From Amycolatopsis sp. cg9 (GTDB lineage: Bacteria > Actinomycetota > Actinomycetes > Mycobacteriales > Pseudonocardiaceae), in the NCBI RefSeq assembly GCF_041346945.1, contig NZ_CP166850.1, positions 9,966,501 to 10,030,500 of the forward strand: a stretch of 64,000 nt of DNA, in the 5' to 3' direction. The notes beneath the pieces are model-generated. The model was not told the DNA's origin. It made no database searches and saw only the letters and a list, made by a program, of their open reading frames with translations. The position numbers were made by a program, and so were the translations under genes. Of the stretch, positions 15,738-24,812 are shown piece by piece. Within the stretch, counting starts at the first letter, position 1, and each line of letters starts with the position of its first letter.

Positions 15738-17183
15738 ATGAATTCTCCGAAACTCCGTGCTGCGCTGGTGCTGGGGGCCGCCGCGAGCGTGGTCGCCTTG
15801 AGCGCGCCCGCGGCCACGGCGAGCCCCACCGGAATCGTGTGGGAATCCGCGTGCGCCACCGGGTACCAGTGCGGCCACCTCGACGTCCCCCTGTCCTACC
15901 AGGACTCATCGGCCGGCACCGTGTCGATCGCCGTCGGCCGGTTGCCCGCCACCGACCAGGCCCACAAGCTGGGCACGATCTTCTACAACCCGGGCGGGCC
16001 CGGCTCGTCCGGCCGCTTCGCGCCTGCCCTGACGCCGTTCCTGCACGAGCGCTACGACATCGTGGGGTTCGACCCGCGCGGAGTCGGGGCCAGCTCGAAG
16101 ATCCACTGCTTCACCGACCCTTCGCAGCTCGAGGTGCTCCAGCGGGCGCTCGGCACGTTCCCGCTCACCCGGGCCGCCGAGCAGCGGCAGATCGCGGACA
16201 CCCGAACGGTCACCGACCTCTGCGAGCAGAACGCGGGTCCGCTGGCGAGTCACCTCTCCACCGGCACGATCGCGCGCGACCTGGACCGGCTGCGAGCGGC
16301 GTTAGGCGAGCCGAAGCTGCGGTACTACGGGAAGTCCTACGGCACCTACCTCGGCGAGACGTACGCCAACCTGTTCCCCGGCCGGGTGGGTTCCCTGGCG
16401 CTCGACGCGGTCGACGACCCGGTGCGCTGGGCGACCGGAACCGGACCGATGAGCTACCGGCTGCGCGGCTACGAGGACGGACCTCGCGCTCTCCAATCCT
16501 TTTCGGACGCCTGCGGGACGCGCTGCGCGTTCGACTACGACGCGATCCTGGATCGGCTGGAGTCGGGCCCGATCACGGTGACCGACACTTCGGGCAAGCA
16601 GACCAGCGTCACCTACCAGAGCGCGATCGCGCGGATCCACAACTACCTGACCGACGCGCAAGCCGCCCCGCAACTGGCCGCCTTCCTGACCGCGTTGGCC
16701 GATCCGGCGTCGCGCGCACCGGCGTCCGCGGGCGGCCCGCCGGACATCGACTCCCTGCTGGGCGGCGGCGCGACGCTGTGTTCGGACGCGGCGAACCCGC
16801 GCGATCCGGCCGTGTGGTGGGACTACGCGCAGCGCGCCGACCAGGTCGGCCGCGGCTTCGGCCCGTACGACGTCTACAAGACACTCCCCTGCGCCACGTG
16901 GGAGGTCTCGGACACCGGCCGGTACACCGGACCGTGGAACCGCCCGACCGCCCCGGTCCTGCTGCTCGCCAACCGCCAGGGCGACCTGGAAACGCCGTAC
17001 GCCGGCGCCCGGCGGACCGAGAAGCTGCTCGGCAACGCGCGCCTGCTGACGCTCGACGCGTACGGCCACGGTGCGCGCGGCAAGAGCGCGTGCGCCGACG
17101 CCTGGCTCGACCGCTACTTCGGCACCGGCGCGGTGCCGGCCCCGGGCACGGTCTGCGCGCCGGACCGCGGTCCCTTCGACTGA
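15738..17183 (+). CDS. Secreted alpha/beta hydrolase, tripeptidyl-aminopeptidase-like
   Basis: The protein has 481 residues. An N-terminal signal peptide ends near the APAATASP segment (residues 22-30). The fold is the alpha/beta hydrolase of the SlpD/SlpE and tripeptidyl aminopeptidase type: oxyanion motif NPGGPGSSG near residue 80, nucleophile Ser in YGKSYGTYLGE near 195, catalytic Asp in ANRQGDLETP, and His in DAYGHGARG near the C-terminus. Several Cys residues suggest disulfides outside the cell. It probably trims peptides or hydrolyses esters extracellularly. The 3' end overlaps the convergent flavoprotein gene by 70 bases. Confidence 0.9.
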   Translation: MNSPKLRAALVLGAAASVVALSAPAATASPTGIVWESACATGYQCGHLDVPLSYQDSSAGTVSIAVGRLPATDQAHKLGTIFYNPGGPGSSGRFAPALTPFLHERYDIVGFDPRGVGASSKIHCFTDPSQLEVLQRALGTFPLTRAAEQRQIADTRTVTDLCEQNAGPLASHLSTGTIARDLDRLRAALGEPKLRYYGKSYGTYLGETYANLFPGRVGSLALDAVDDPVRWATGTGPMSYRLRGYEDGPRALQSFSDACGTRCAFDYDAILDRLESGPITVTDTSGKQTSVTYQSAIARIHNYLTDAQAAPQLAAFLTALADPASRAPASAGGPPDIDSLLGGGATLCSDAANPRDPAVWWDYAQRADQVGRGFGPYDVYKTLPCATWEVSDTGRYTGPWNRPTAPVLLLANRQGDLETPYAGARRTEKLLGNARLLTLDAYGHGARGKSACADAWLDRYFGTGAVPAPGTVCAPDRGPFD

Positions 17184-18382
17184 AGGTACGCCATCGCCGC
17201 TTCGGGATCCCCGAGCCAGCCTTCGTAGTCGGCCGGGTTCTCGAAGAGGTGCGCGAACCGGTGCGCCACTTCGGGAACGCGCTGCGCGGTGTCCAAAGTG
17301 GCCAGGACGTGGTCCGCCGGCGGGGCCAGGAGGTCGTTGTTGAAGCGCGTCGCGTGCCGGGCGTGCCGCCAGTAACGGGCGAAGGCGTCGTGCATGAACT
17401 CTTCGTCGAACGGCCGGTCCGCCTGCTCGACGATGGCCTCCTGGTACGCCCGGGCCGCGCGGGCGGCCATGTTGGCGCCCTGGCCGCCGACCGGATCGTT
17501 GGTCACCGCGGTGTCGCCCATCGCGAGGACCTTCGCCCCGGACGGCAGGGTGCCCACCGGGTGCCGGACCACCGGCGTGATCCGGCCGTGCAGCAGGTCG
17601 ACGGGCGCCGCCGGCCGGGCGTCGTCGAGCAGGGCGGCTTGCCACGGGTAGTGCGCGCGCAGCAGCTTCCGCGCGGTCTCGTAGTGCTGCTCGACGTCGG
17701 CGACCTCGTCCCAGACGTCCATCGGGCCGCCGGGCACGCCGAAGAAGCCGATGCCGTGCACGGGCCCGCGCACCGACAGCACGGGCAGCAGGAAGAACTC
17801 GCCGACCGGGGACATCCCGAACGTCAGACCGGGCACCGCGTCGAGTTCCCCGGCGACGTAAAGGATCCCGATCGCCCGCTGCGGCTCGCGGTAGGGCGAC
17901 CGCTCGTCGTCGCGCGGGAAGAGCGCGTCGAACTGCGCGCCGCGCCCGGCCGCCACGATGAGCAGCTCGAACTCGCGCGCGCACTCGTCCAGCGCGTCCG
18001 GGGTGACCCGGCGGAACCGCAGCTCGCCACCGAGGCGCGCGAACTCCGCCAGCCAGTCCGCGACCTTGACGCGCTGGTCGACCGACTGCGCGGGCCGGTC
18101 GAGCCCCACGCGCCAGGACATCGCGGGTTCGGTTTCCACCCCCGCGGCGGCGAAGGAGACTTCCCGGATCGGCGGCGCTTCGGCGTCCCAGAAGTTGATG
18201 CCGAGCTCGCGTTCCCGCTGGAGCGCGGGCGCGAACAGGCACTGGTTGGAGACGAGCCGGCCGGCCCGCACTTCGTCCGCGGGCCGCTCGGCGAACACCG
18301 TGACGTCGTAGCCCCGCTGCCGCAGCCCGATGGCAAGGACCAATCCCGCTTGCCCCGCTCCGACGATCCCGATCCGCCGCAT
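17114..18382 (-). CDS. StyA-like FAD-dependent monooxygenase
   Basis: The protein has 422 residues. It opens with a Rossmann FAD motif, RRIGIVGAGQAGLVLAIGL, and has the LAMGDTAVTNDPVGGQGANMA segment near residue 285 that is typical of styrene-monooxygenase (StyA) and related two-component flavoprotein monooxygenases. Such enzymes need FADH2 from a separate reductase; none is encoded next to it. The substrate is unknown. The last 23 codons overlap the 3' end of the convergent hydrolase gene, which is an unusually long convergent overlap; both reading frames look intact. Confidence 0.87.
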   Translation of the reverse strand: MRRIGIVGAGQAGLVLAIGLRQRGYDVTVFAERPADEVRAGRLVSNQCLFAPALQRERELGINFWDAEAPPIREVSFAAAGVETEPAMSWRVGLDRPAQSVDQRVKVADWLAEFARLGGELRFRRVTPDALDECAREFELLIVAAGRGAQFDALFPRDDERSPYREPQRAIGILYVAGELDAVPGLTFGMSPVGEFFLLPVLSVRGPVHGIGFFGVPGGPMDVWDEVADVEQHYETARKLLRAHYPWQAALLDDARPAAPVDLLHGRITPVVRHPVGTLPSGAKVLAMGDTAVTNDPVGGQGANMAARAARAYQEAIVEQADRPFDEEFMHDAFARYWRHARHATRFNNDLLAPPADHVLATLDTAQRVPEVAHRFAHLFENPADYEGWLGDPEAAMAYLQSKGPRSGAQTVPGAGTAPVPK

Positions 18383-18455
18383 GGCCGCCCCTCCCGGAAA
18401 CCCTGTTCCCCCAACGTACTCGTGACCGGGCGAGTTTCCTCGCCCGATCGGGCGG

Positions 18456-19853
18456 TCAGCGGTACGCGTCGTGCTCGGCCTCCTGCCGGACGGCTTCCAG
18501 CGCGGCGCGCAGCTGCGCGAGCCCGACGGAGCCGAGCGCCAGCCGGAGCGCCTGGGGCACGGCGGGCGTCGTCGCGAACGGCTCGGCGGTGGCGACCGCG
18601 ACCCGCCGCCGCGCCAAGGCCGCGGCGATCCGGTCCGGGCGCGAATCGGGGGCCAGCGGCAGCCACAGGAAGTACGACGAGGGGTGCGCGATCAGGGGAA
18701 GCCCGTCGAGCACCTCGGCGGCGACGGCCTGCCGCTGCCGGGCGTCCGCGCGTTTCCGCCCTTCGAGGCGGTCGACGGTGCCGTCCTCGAGCCAGCGGCG
18801 GGCGATCTCGGCGGTCAGCGCGGGCGTGTTCCACGTCGTGGCCCGGATCGCGCGTTCGAATGAGGGCACGAGCGCGTCCGGCGCGGCGACGAACCCGAAC
18901 CGCAGCCCGGTGGCGACGTTCTTCGACAGCCCGGACACGTACACGGTGGCTTCGGGCGCCAGCGCCGCGAGCGGCGGTGGCGCGTCCTCGGCGAGGTAGG
19001 CGTAGGAAGCGTCCTCGATGATCGTCAGCCCGTGCGCGCGGGCGATGGCGACGAGCCGCGCGCGGCGGGCGTCGTCGAGCACCCAGCCCAGCGGGTTGTG
19101 CAGGGTCGGCATCGCGTACACCGCGCGGACCCGGCGACGGCGGCACAGCCGGTCGAGGACGTCGAGGTCGGGCCCGGCCGCGGTCACCGGCAGCGGCGCC
19201 GGTTCCAGCCCGAGCGTGCGCGCGAGCATCCGGAACCCGGGGTAGGTGAGGGCGTCGACCGCGACGACGTCACCGGGCCGGAACAGGGTCATGGCCGTGA
19301 CCGCGAGCCCGTGCTGAGCGCCGTCGACGATCAGCACGCGCTCCCGGCCGGCGTCGAGCCCCCGCCGCCGCAGGTGCCGCGCGACGGCGGCGCGGTCGTG
19401 GGCCCGCCCGCGGTGGGGCTGGTAGCGCAGCAGCGCGTCGAGGTCGCCGGCGGTGGCGAGGTCCCGCAGGGCCTGGCGCAGCAGATCGGCCTGCCCGGGC
19501 ACGGCGGGGTGGTTGAAGCTGAGGTCGAGCGCATCGGCGGCGACGGACCGCTCGTCGGCGGCCTCGCCGGTGGCGGGATCGCGGACGAAGGTGCCCCGCC
19601 CCTGCTCGCAGCTCACGAGTCCCATCGCTTCGAGCTCGGCGTACACCCGGGACGCGGTGACGACGGCGATGCCCTGATCGGCGGCCAGGCGCCGGTGCGT
19701 GGGCAGCTTCGTCCCGGCGGGCAGGTGTCCGTCCCGGATCTGCTCGGCGAGGGCGTCGACGACGCCTTTGTACTTCGGTACGCGCCCCCTCCGGATTGTA
19801 GGCAGGACAATTCTTGGACTGTCCTGGATCGGCGGTCCTACCGTGGCGGGCAT
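18456..19853 (-). CDS. MocR-type (GntR + aminotransferase) regulator
   Basis: About 465 residues. A GntR winged helix (VPKYKGVVDALAEQ, then TKLPTHRRLAADQG and ASRVYAELEAMGL) is followed by a fold-type I aminotransferase domain with the PLP lysine in VSGLSKNVATG. MocR proteins sense PLP or amino-compounds and control vitamin B6 or amino acid genes. The start is uncertain. The only canonical in-frame starts, ATG 19859 and 19853, overlap the divergent DJ-1 gene. A good -10 (TACAAT) and a GGAGG site lie inside the frame, immediately before a GTA codon at 19781 where the conserved part begins. The divergent DJ-1 gene is the likely target. Confidence 0.87.
   Translation of the reverse strand: MPATVGPPIQDSPRIVLPTIRRGRVPKYKGVVDALAEQIRDGHLPAGTKLPTHRRLAADQGIAVVTASRVYAELEAMGLVSCEQGRGTFVRDPATGEAADERSVAADALDLSFNHPAVPGQADLLRQALRDLATAGDLDALLRYQPHRGRAHDRAAVARHLRRRGLDAGRERVLIVDGAQHGLAVTAMTLFRPGDVVAVDALTYPGFRMLARTLGLEPAPLPVTAAGPDLDVLDRLCRRRRVRAVYAMPTLHNPLGWVLDDARRARLVAIARAHGLTIIEDASYAYLAEDAPPPLAALAPEATVYVSGLSKNVATGLRFGFVAAPDALVPSFERAIRATTWNTPALTAEIARRWLEDGTVDRLEGRKRADARQRQAVAAEVLDGLPLIAHPSSYFLWLPLAPDSRPDRIAAALARRRVAVATAEPFATTPAVPQALRLALGSVGLAQLRAALEAVRQEAEHDAYR
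19789..19844. promoter_or_regulatory. Divergent MocR / DJ-1 promoter region
   Basis: On the minus strand TACAAT (19795-19800) is followed by a GGAGG site for the MocR gene. On the plus strand TTGGAC (19814-19819) and TACCGT (19839-19844) precede the DJ-1 ATG at 19852 by 7 bases, which implies a leaderless mRNA. GGACAGTCC-like and GGACAAT sequences repeat in between and may be MocR sites. Confidence 0.5.
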
Positions 19854-20457
19854 GCACACCGCGATCCTGACCTTCGACGGCTACAACGAACTCGACTCCC
19901 TGATCGCACTGGGCGTCCTCAACCGCGCGGGTTCGCGGGTGTCGATCGCCAGCCCGACCCCCGAAGTGACTTCGATGAACGGCGTGCGCCTGTACGCGAT
20001 GACCGACCTCGAGCAGGCCCGCACCGCCGACGCGGTCATCATCGGGAGCGGCGTGCGCACTCGCGAGGTGGTGGAGGACGCGGCGATCATGGGGGTGTTG
20101 AGCCGCCTCGACCCGGCCCGCCAGCTCCTGGCGGCACAGTGTTCGGGAACGTTGGTGCTGGCGAAGCTGGGCCTGCTCGGCGGAGTGCCGGCGTGCACGG
20201 ACCTCACATCGAAGCCGTGGGTGGTCGCGGCGGGCGTCGAGGTCCTGGACCAGCCGTTCTTCGCGCGCGGCAACATCGCAACGGCGGGCGGGTGCCTGGC
20301 TTCGGCGTACTTGGCGACGTGGGTGATCGCGCGGCTGCATGGGGTGGCGGCTGCGGAGAGCGCGATGCACTACGTCGCACCGGTCGGGGAGAAGGAGGAG
20401 TACGTCGCGCGGGCGATGGGCAATGTGACGCCGTACTTGGAGCCTGCGCTGAGGTAG
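19852..20457 (+). CDS. DJ-1/PfpI-family protein
   Basis: The protein has 201 residues of the class I glutamine-amidotransferase-like fold. The nucleophile-elbow cysteine is Cys97 in AAQCSGTLVLA. The residue after it is Ser rather than the His seen in PfpI proteases, which places it nearer the AraC-associated or isonitrile-hydratase-like branch. The N-terminal TFDGYNELDSL segment is also typical. The mRNA seems leaderless, with a TACCGT box 7 bases before the ATG. It diverges from a MocR regulator. Its substrate is unknown; a chaperone, hydratase or deglycase role cannot be decided. Confidence 0.87.
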   Translation: MHTAILTFDGYNELDSLIALGVLNRAGSRVSIASPTPEVTSMNGVRLYAMTDLEQARTADAVIIGSGVRTREVVEDAAIMGVLSRLDPARQLLAAQCSGTLVLAKLGLLGGVPACTDLTSKPWVVAAGVEVLDQPFFARGNIATAGGCLASAYLATWVIARLHGVAAAESAMHYVAPVGEKEEYVARAMGNVTPYLEPALR

Positions 20458-20458
20458 C

Positions 20459-22657
20459 TCAGCCGCGTTTGGCCTTCCGGCGCCGTCGCCGCACGTCGAA
20501 GATCACGAGGGTGAGCAGCCCGAGGAAGGGGAGCTCGGTGACCAAGTTGCCGCCGAGCACGGTCGCGACCGAGTGATCGGGCCAGCCACCGGTCGCCGTG
20601 AGGCCGATCGAGCCGATGGCCGACAAGCCGAAGAACAAGGTCGCCAGCCACAGCGCGATGCGGAGGGCCCACATCCACGAAGTCCGGCCCTTCTCCTTGT
20701 AGGACTGGGCACGCACCTCCTTCGGGGTCATCGAGCCCCGAGGCCGGGCTGGCACGCCGGTCGGTTCGACCAGCCACTGGCTCAGCACGTTCACGTCGCC
20801 CGGCACCAACCCGCGCTGCACCAGCGAGGTCCAGACTTCGCGCAGCCCGGCCGAAAACCCGAGCACGTACGGCGGGGTCGGGGTGAAGTGCGATTCGAGG
20901 GTCTCCTCCGGAGCCGCGTAGGAGCCGAGGAGGTGGGCGATCGCCGGGAGCCAATCCGGCAGCACGGGAGCCTGCCCGGAAACGACTCCCCGCCAGTGCT
21001 CACGCCACGGCTTCAGCCAGCGCACGACGTCGAAACTGACCCGCATGGCTCCTTCGAGGACGTGCAACGGCAGCTTCTCCGCCAGCGAGGCCGCTTCGCG
21101 TTCACCGCGACGACGGTCGGCGAGCCGGGTTTCCTCGGACGACACCAGTGGAACGCCTGCGGCCCGAGCACCAGCCGGCTGAGCTGCTTCGGCCCCCTGG
21201 CTTCCCCGCACGGCTTCCGGAACGGCCACCGGCTCGGACTCGGCTCGAGCAGCCTCGTCGGAGCCGGTCTCCGCCAGTAGGCGGGCCGGCAGCCACGGCC
21301 CCTCGGAACGCACGCGCATCAAGGAAACCCGGCTCTTCCCGCCCGGACCGCGATAGCGAACGGCCAGGTGCACGGAGGACGATGAATCCTTCGAAAGCCG
21401 GCCATCGAGCACCTCCACGCTGTGCACCCGGCCTAGGACCGCGCTGCGCCCTGTGCGCACTTCGGTCGCCCACAGCGAGGCGTCCTCGGCCAGCGACAAG
21501 GTGTGCGCAGAGTCGATGGCGACCGTCGCCACGGGGTGCGAGCTCGGCAGCGTCCAGCGCCGGGGTTCGCCCGATTCCGGCACCAGGACGAAGTCCGGAT
21601 CCCCGGCCACGACCAGCTCGGTGCCGTTCACCCATGTGGCACCGGTCGCGGCACCGGGCCGGTAGGGGATTCCGCGCTCCGCCCCGGGCCCGCCGTCGAG
21701 CGGGCTCATCGTGGCCGGGGCGTCGTGGTTCCGGCCGACCGACCCGGGATCGAAGCACCACACGGCTCCTCGACCGTCCGGCACGAGCTGGCTCCGCCCG
21801 CCCGCCGCCCCGCCGGCCGACACGACTCCCACCGCGCCGTTCGCGCAGCGCCCGACCCCGTGGGCCCGGTGTACCAGGATCCCGGTCCCGGAACGCACCG
21901 CGTTGCCGTCGCACCCGCTGACCGGTGCCGCCCAGGCGGCCGCCGCGCGCCCGAGGTCGACCGACAGCACGCCGTTCTCGGCCGTGACGAGAACCGTGCC
22001 GTCGTGGTCGGCCGAAACGCCCAGCCTGCCGGACTCGAAGTCGGCGGTGGCCGCCTCGACCCGAACGTGGTCCGCCGCCGCCCGGAAGTCCGGACGACCC
22101 GGCCCCGCGCGCCCACCGAAGTTCAGGTCCGGCACCGGCGCTTTCCGGTCGAGTAGAACGCGCAATGGCGTGTAAGCGCTTCCGTCGTAGGACGCCCGTG
22201 CGGTGACCAGATCCAGCAGTTCCGCCGGCGGGACGAACCCGCTGAGCATCGCCTCCCAGTGCTCCCGGTCCAGGAGGACCAGATCCAGCCGCCGTCCCTT
22301 GTCGATATCGGCGAGGGCGTGCTTGGTGTACCCGTCCATCGAAAGAAAAACGCCGGTCACACCTGCCATGCGTTGCTCGACTCGCCGCTGCAACTTCGCG
22401 ATCGGGTCGAACGAAGCAGGTCCCTGCACCCATTTGGCTTCGAGGATGAAGTAGCGTCCCGCGTGCCTGAACACCACGTCGATTTCGCCGACGCTCCGCC
22501 GATCCGACTCGGCCTGGATCCCGAACGCCGTGAACAACTCGGCGATCAACCCGTTGAAGCGCTGACCGCGAGCCTGCGGACTCACTCCCGGGGGCAACTG
22601 AGCCAGCGTCGAGTATTCGCGGACCAACTTTCGCCAGTGGATCGGATCGTCGAGCAC
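20459..22657 (-). CDS. Putative membrane-tethered PD-(D/E)XK endonuclease with beta-rich sensor region
   Basis: The protein has 732 residues from GTG 22657 (AAGGTG upstream). Residues 30-135 read as an Mrr-like restriction-endonuclease fold: Glu40 (LIAELFTAFG), Asp60 (GEID), Glu73-x-Lys75 (ILEAKW) and a following helix with Gln90. Residues 200-460 are a chain of short beta-strand and Gly-rich repeats (for example GTVLVTAENGVLSVDLG) that resemble a beta-propeller. Residues 500-640 are helical. Two hydrophobic helices (about 661-686 and 698-721) and a basic tail end the protein, so the nuclease would face the cytosol while tethered to the membrane. The gene stands alone between unrelated genes. 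A DNA-defence role is inference. Confidence 0.75.
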   Translation of the reverse strand: MLDDPIHWRKLVREYSTLAQLPPGVSPQARGQRFNGLIAELFTAFGIQAESDRRSVGEIDVVFRHAGRYFILEAKWVQGPASFDPIAKLQRRVEQRMAGVTGVFLSMDGYTKHALADIDKGRRLDLVLLDREHWEAMLSGFVPPAELLDLVTARASYDGSAYTPLRVLLDRKAPVPDLNFGGRAGPGRPDFRAAADHVRVEAATADFESGRLGVSADHDGTVLVTAENGVLSVDLGRAAAAWAAPVSGCDGNAVRSGTGILVHRAHGVGRCANGAVGVVSAGGAAGGRSQLVPDGRGAVWCFDPGSVGRNHDAPATMSPLDGGPGAERGIPYRPGAATGATWVNGTELVVAGDPDFVLVPESGEPRRWTLPSSHPVATVAIDSAHTLSLAEDASLWATEVRTGRSAVLGRVHSVEVLDGRLSKDSSSSVHLAVRYRGPGGKSRVSLMRVRSEGPWLPARLLAETGSDEAARAESEPVAVPEAVRGSQGAEAAQPAGARAAGVPLVSSEETRLADRRRGEREAASLAEKLPLHVLEGAMRVSFDVVRWLKPWREHWRGVVSGQAPVLPDWLPAIAHLLGSYAAPEETLESHFTPTPPYVLGFSAGLREVWTSLVQRGLVPGDVNVLSQWLVEPTGVPARPRGSMTPKEVRAQSYKEKGRTSWMWALRIALWLATLFFGLSAIGSIGLTATGGWPDHSVATVLGGNLVTELPFLGLLTLVIFDVRRRRRKAKRG

Positions 22658-22750
22658 GGGTCACACCTTGCCCCATGATCGCTGCGACCAAAAGCGGTAC
22701 CGGCTTGACCAGGTCGGCCGGTACTGCCCTTCACCCGAATGGACGCCCGC

Positions 22751-23980
22751 TCAGTCCAGCAGCGCCTGGTAAACCAGCTGCCGCAGCTGTGGCCGCAGCC
22801 GGTAAGTGCTCGACGGCAACAGCTGCGTGTAGAACCCGACCGTCAAATCCTCGTCCGGGTCCACCCAGAACGCCGTCGAAGCCGCCCCGCCCCACGCGAA
22901 CTCCCCCGCCGATGACAGCGTCCGCGCCTTCACCGGGTCCTCCAGCACCGAGAACCCCAATCCGAAACCGTGGCCGTCGAACGGCATCTCCGCGAACAGC
23001 GGGCGGCCGAACGCCTCCAGGTCCACGTGTCCCGGCAGGTGGTTGCTCGCCATCAGGGAAACGGTCCGCGGGGACAGCAGCCGGACGCCGTCGAGTTCGC
23101 CGCCGCGGAGGAGCATTTCCGTGAAACGCCGATAGTCCGCCGCCGAGGACACCAGGCCGCCGCCGCCGGAAAGGCAGGCTGGGCGGGTTGTTCCCGCGCG
23201 GCTGAACGCCTCGTTGCGCACGGCGCGGCCCGAAGCCGGATCGCGGACGTACAGCGCCGCCAGGCGGGACAGCGAGGGGGCGGCGAAATCCGTGTCCGTC
23301 ATGCCCAGCGGGGTGAAGATCCGCGACGAAAAGAACTCGTCCAGCGGAAGTCCCGAAACCACTTCGACGAGCCGTCCGAGCACGTCGGTCGCGATCGAGT
23401 AGTTCCATTCCGTGCCCGGCTGGAACAGCAGCGGCAGCGACGCCCACAAGCGGCTGCACTCCGCCAGGTCCGCGCCCGGCGGGGTCCCCCACTCGAAGCC
23501 CGCCGCCCGGTAGATCGCGTCCACCGGGTGGCCGTGGTGGAAGCCGTAGGTCAGGCCCGCCGTGTGCGTCAGCAGGTGCCACACGCGGATCGGCGATGTC
23601 GCCGGTTCGGTGACGGGCGCCAGCGCCGACCCCTTGACGAACACGCGCGGTGAAGCGAACTCCGGCAGCCAGCGCGAAATCGGGTCGTCCAGCTCCAGCA
23701 GGCCTTCCTCGGCGAGCATCATCGCCGCCACCGAGGTGATCGGCTTGGTCATCGAGAAGATGCGCCAGAGCGTGTCGGTTTCCACCGGGAGGTCCGCTTC
23801 GACGTCGCGGTGCCCGCCGCGGCCGATGTGCACGACGCGGCCGTGCCTGCTCACCACCGCGAGCCAGCCCGGCAACCGGCCGTCTTCGACATACCGGTCG
23901 AAGTGCGCGTCGAGCCGCTTCAGCCGGTCCGCGTCGAACCCGGCTTCGGCCGGGTCGACTTCCACCTTGAGTTCTGCCAT
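22751..23980 (-). CDS. Serine hydrolase of the class C beta-lactamase / family VIII esterase type
   Basis: The protein has 409 residues. The SxxK motif is Ser76-Met-Thr-Lys79 in WRIFSMTKPIT, and the Tyr of the YxN-type motif is Tyr194 in WNYSIATDVL. The C-terminal third has the HGFGLGFSV and FAWGGAASTAFWVDP segments of EstB/LovD-like enzymes. No signal peptide is visible, so it acts in the cytosol, probably as an esterase or transacylase rather than a true beta-lactamase. It is followed after 93 bases by the putative membrane nuclease on the same strand and preceded, 9 bases away, by the siderophore reductase gene. Confidence 0.88.
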   Translation of the reverse strand: MAELKVEVDPAEAGFDADRLKRLDAHFDRYVEDGRLPGWLAVVSRHGRVVHIGRGGHRDVEADLPVETDTLWRIFSMTKPITSVAAMMLAEEGLLELDDPISRWLPEFASPRVFVKGSALAPVTEPATSPIRVWHLLTHTAGLTYGFHHGHPVDAIYRAAGFEWGTPPGADLAECSRLWASLPLLFQPGTEWNYSIATDVLGRLVEVVSGLPLDEFFSSRIFTPLGMTDTDFAAPSLSRLAALYVRDPASGRAVRNEAFSRAGTTRPACLSGGGGLVSSAADYRRFTEMLLRGGELDGVRLLSPRTVSLMASNHLPGHVDLEAFGRPLFAEMPFDGHGFGLGFSVLEDPVKARTLSSAGEFAWGGAASTAFWVDPDEDLTVGFYTQLLPSSTYRLRPQLRQLVYQALLD

Positions 23981-23989
23981 GCGGCGAGG

Positions 23990-24802
23990 CTACTTCTCCC
24001 GCGCGCGTTCGGCCGCCTTCTCTTCACGCCACGCTTCGTCGTTCTTGCCGACACGCCAGTAGCCCGAGATCGACAGCAGCTCGCGCCGCAGGCCGCGCTC
24101 GTCGAGCAGGTACCGCCGCAGCTCCCGCACGAAGCCCGCTTCGCCGTGCACGAACGCCTGCACGACGCCGTCGCGCCACGGCAGCTCACGCACCGCCGAA
24201 GCGACGTCGCCGCCCGAGGCCCGGTGCAGCCAGGTGATCTGCGCGTCCGCCTTGGTGGCCAGCGGCTGCTCTTCGTCCGCGCTCTCGACGAGGATCACGG
24301 CGTGCGCCGGGACGCCGGCCGGGAGCGCTTCGAGCGAGGCCGCGATGGCCGGCAACGCGCTTTCGTCGCCCGCCAGCAGGTGCCAGTCCGCTTCGGTGCC
24401 CGGCGCGTAGGCGCCACCGGGACCGGACAGCAGCAGCTCGTCACCCGGCTGGGCGGAGGCCGCCCACGGGCCCGCGATGCCCTCGTCGCCGTGGTGGACG
24501 AAGTCGATGACGAGCTCGCCGGCCTGCGGGTCGAACGCCCGGACGGTGTAGGACCGCTGCCGCGGCCAGTGCTCCCGCGGCAGCGTCGCGCGGCACTCCT
24601 GGACGTCGAACGGCTCCGGGTACTCGACGCCGGGCACCTTGAACAGCACCTTCACGTAGGCGTCGGTGAACTCGTTCGGCGTGAAATCGGCGATGCCCTC
24701 GCCGCCCGCGACGATCCGGATCATGTGCGGGGTCAGCCGCTCGGTGCGCAGGACCCGCAGCCGCACCGCGGGACGCCCGGACCGTCGGGGTGCTTCAGCC
24801 AT
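23990..24802 (-). CDS. Siderophore-interacting protein (ferric-siderophore reductase)
   Basis: The protein has 270 residues from ATG 24802, with TTGGAG upstream. It is an FAD-binding, NAD(P)H-dependent reductase of the ViuB/SIP family that releases iron from ferric siderophores in the cytosol. Visible marks are the FAD motif RQRSYTVRAF near residue 85, the LLSGPGGAY and LLAGDESALPAI segments, and the C-terminal GYWRVGKNDEAWREEK that closes most members. An iron box lies 11 bases before the start. The gene is followed by a serine hydrolase 9 bases on, which probably shares the transcript. Confidence 0.92.
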   Translation of the reverse strand: MAEAPRRSGRPAVRLRVLRTERLTPHMIRIVAGGEGIADFTPNEFTDAYVKVLFKVPGVEYPEPFDVQECRATLPREHWPRQRSYTVRAFDPQAGELVIDFVHHGDEGIAGPWAASAQPGDELLLSGPGGAYAPGTEADWHLLAGDESALPAIAASLEALPAGVPAHAVILVESADEEQPLATKADAQITWLHRASGGDVASAVRELPWRDGVVQAFVHGEAGFVRELRRYLLDERGLRRELLSISGYWRVGKNDEAWREEKAAERAREK

Positions 24803-24812
24803 CGACCACTCC

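Noticed and set aside
22751..23980. Beta-lactamase resistance gene
   Set aside because: The SxxK and Tyr motifs fit, but the protein has no signal peptide and its C-terminal segments match family VIII esterases better.
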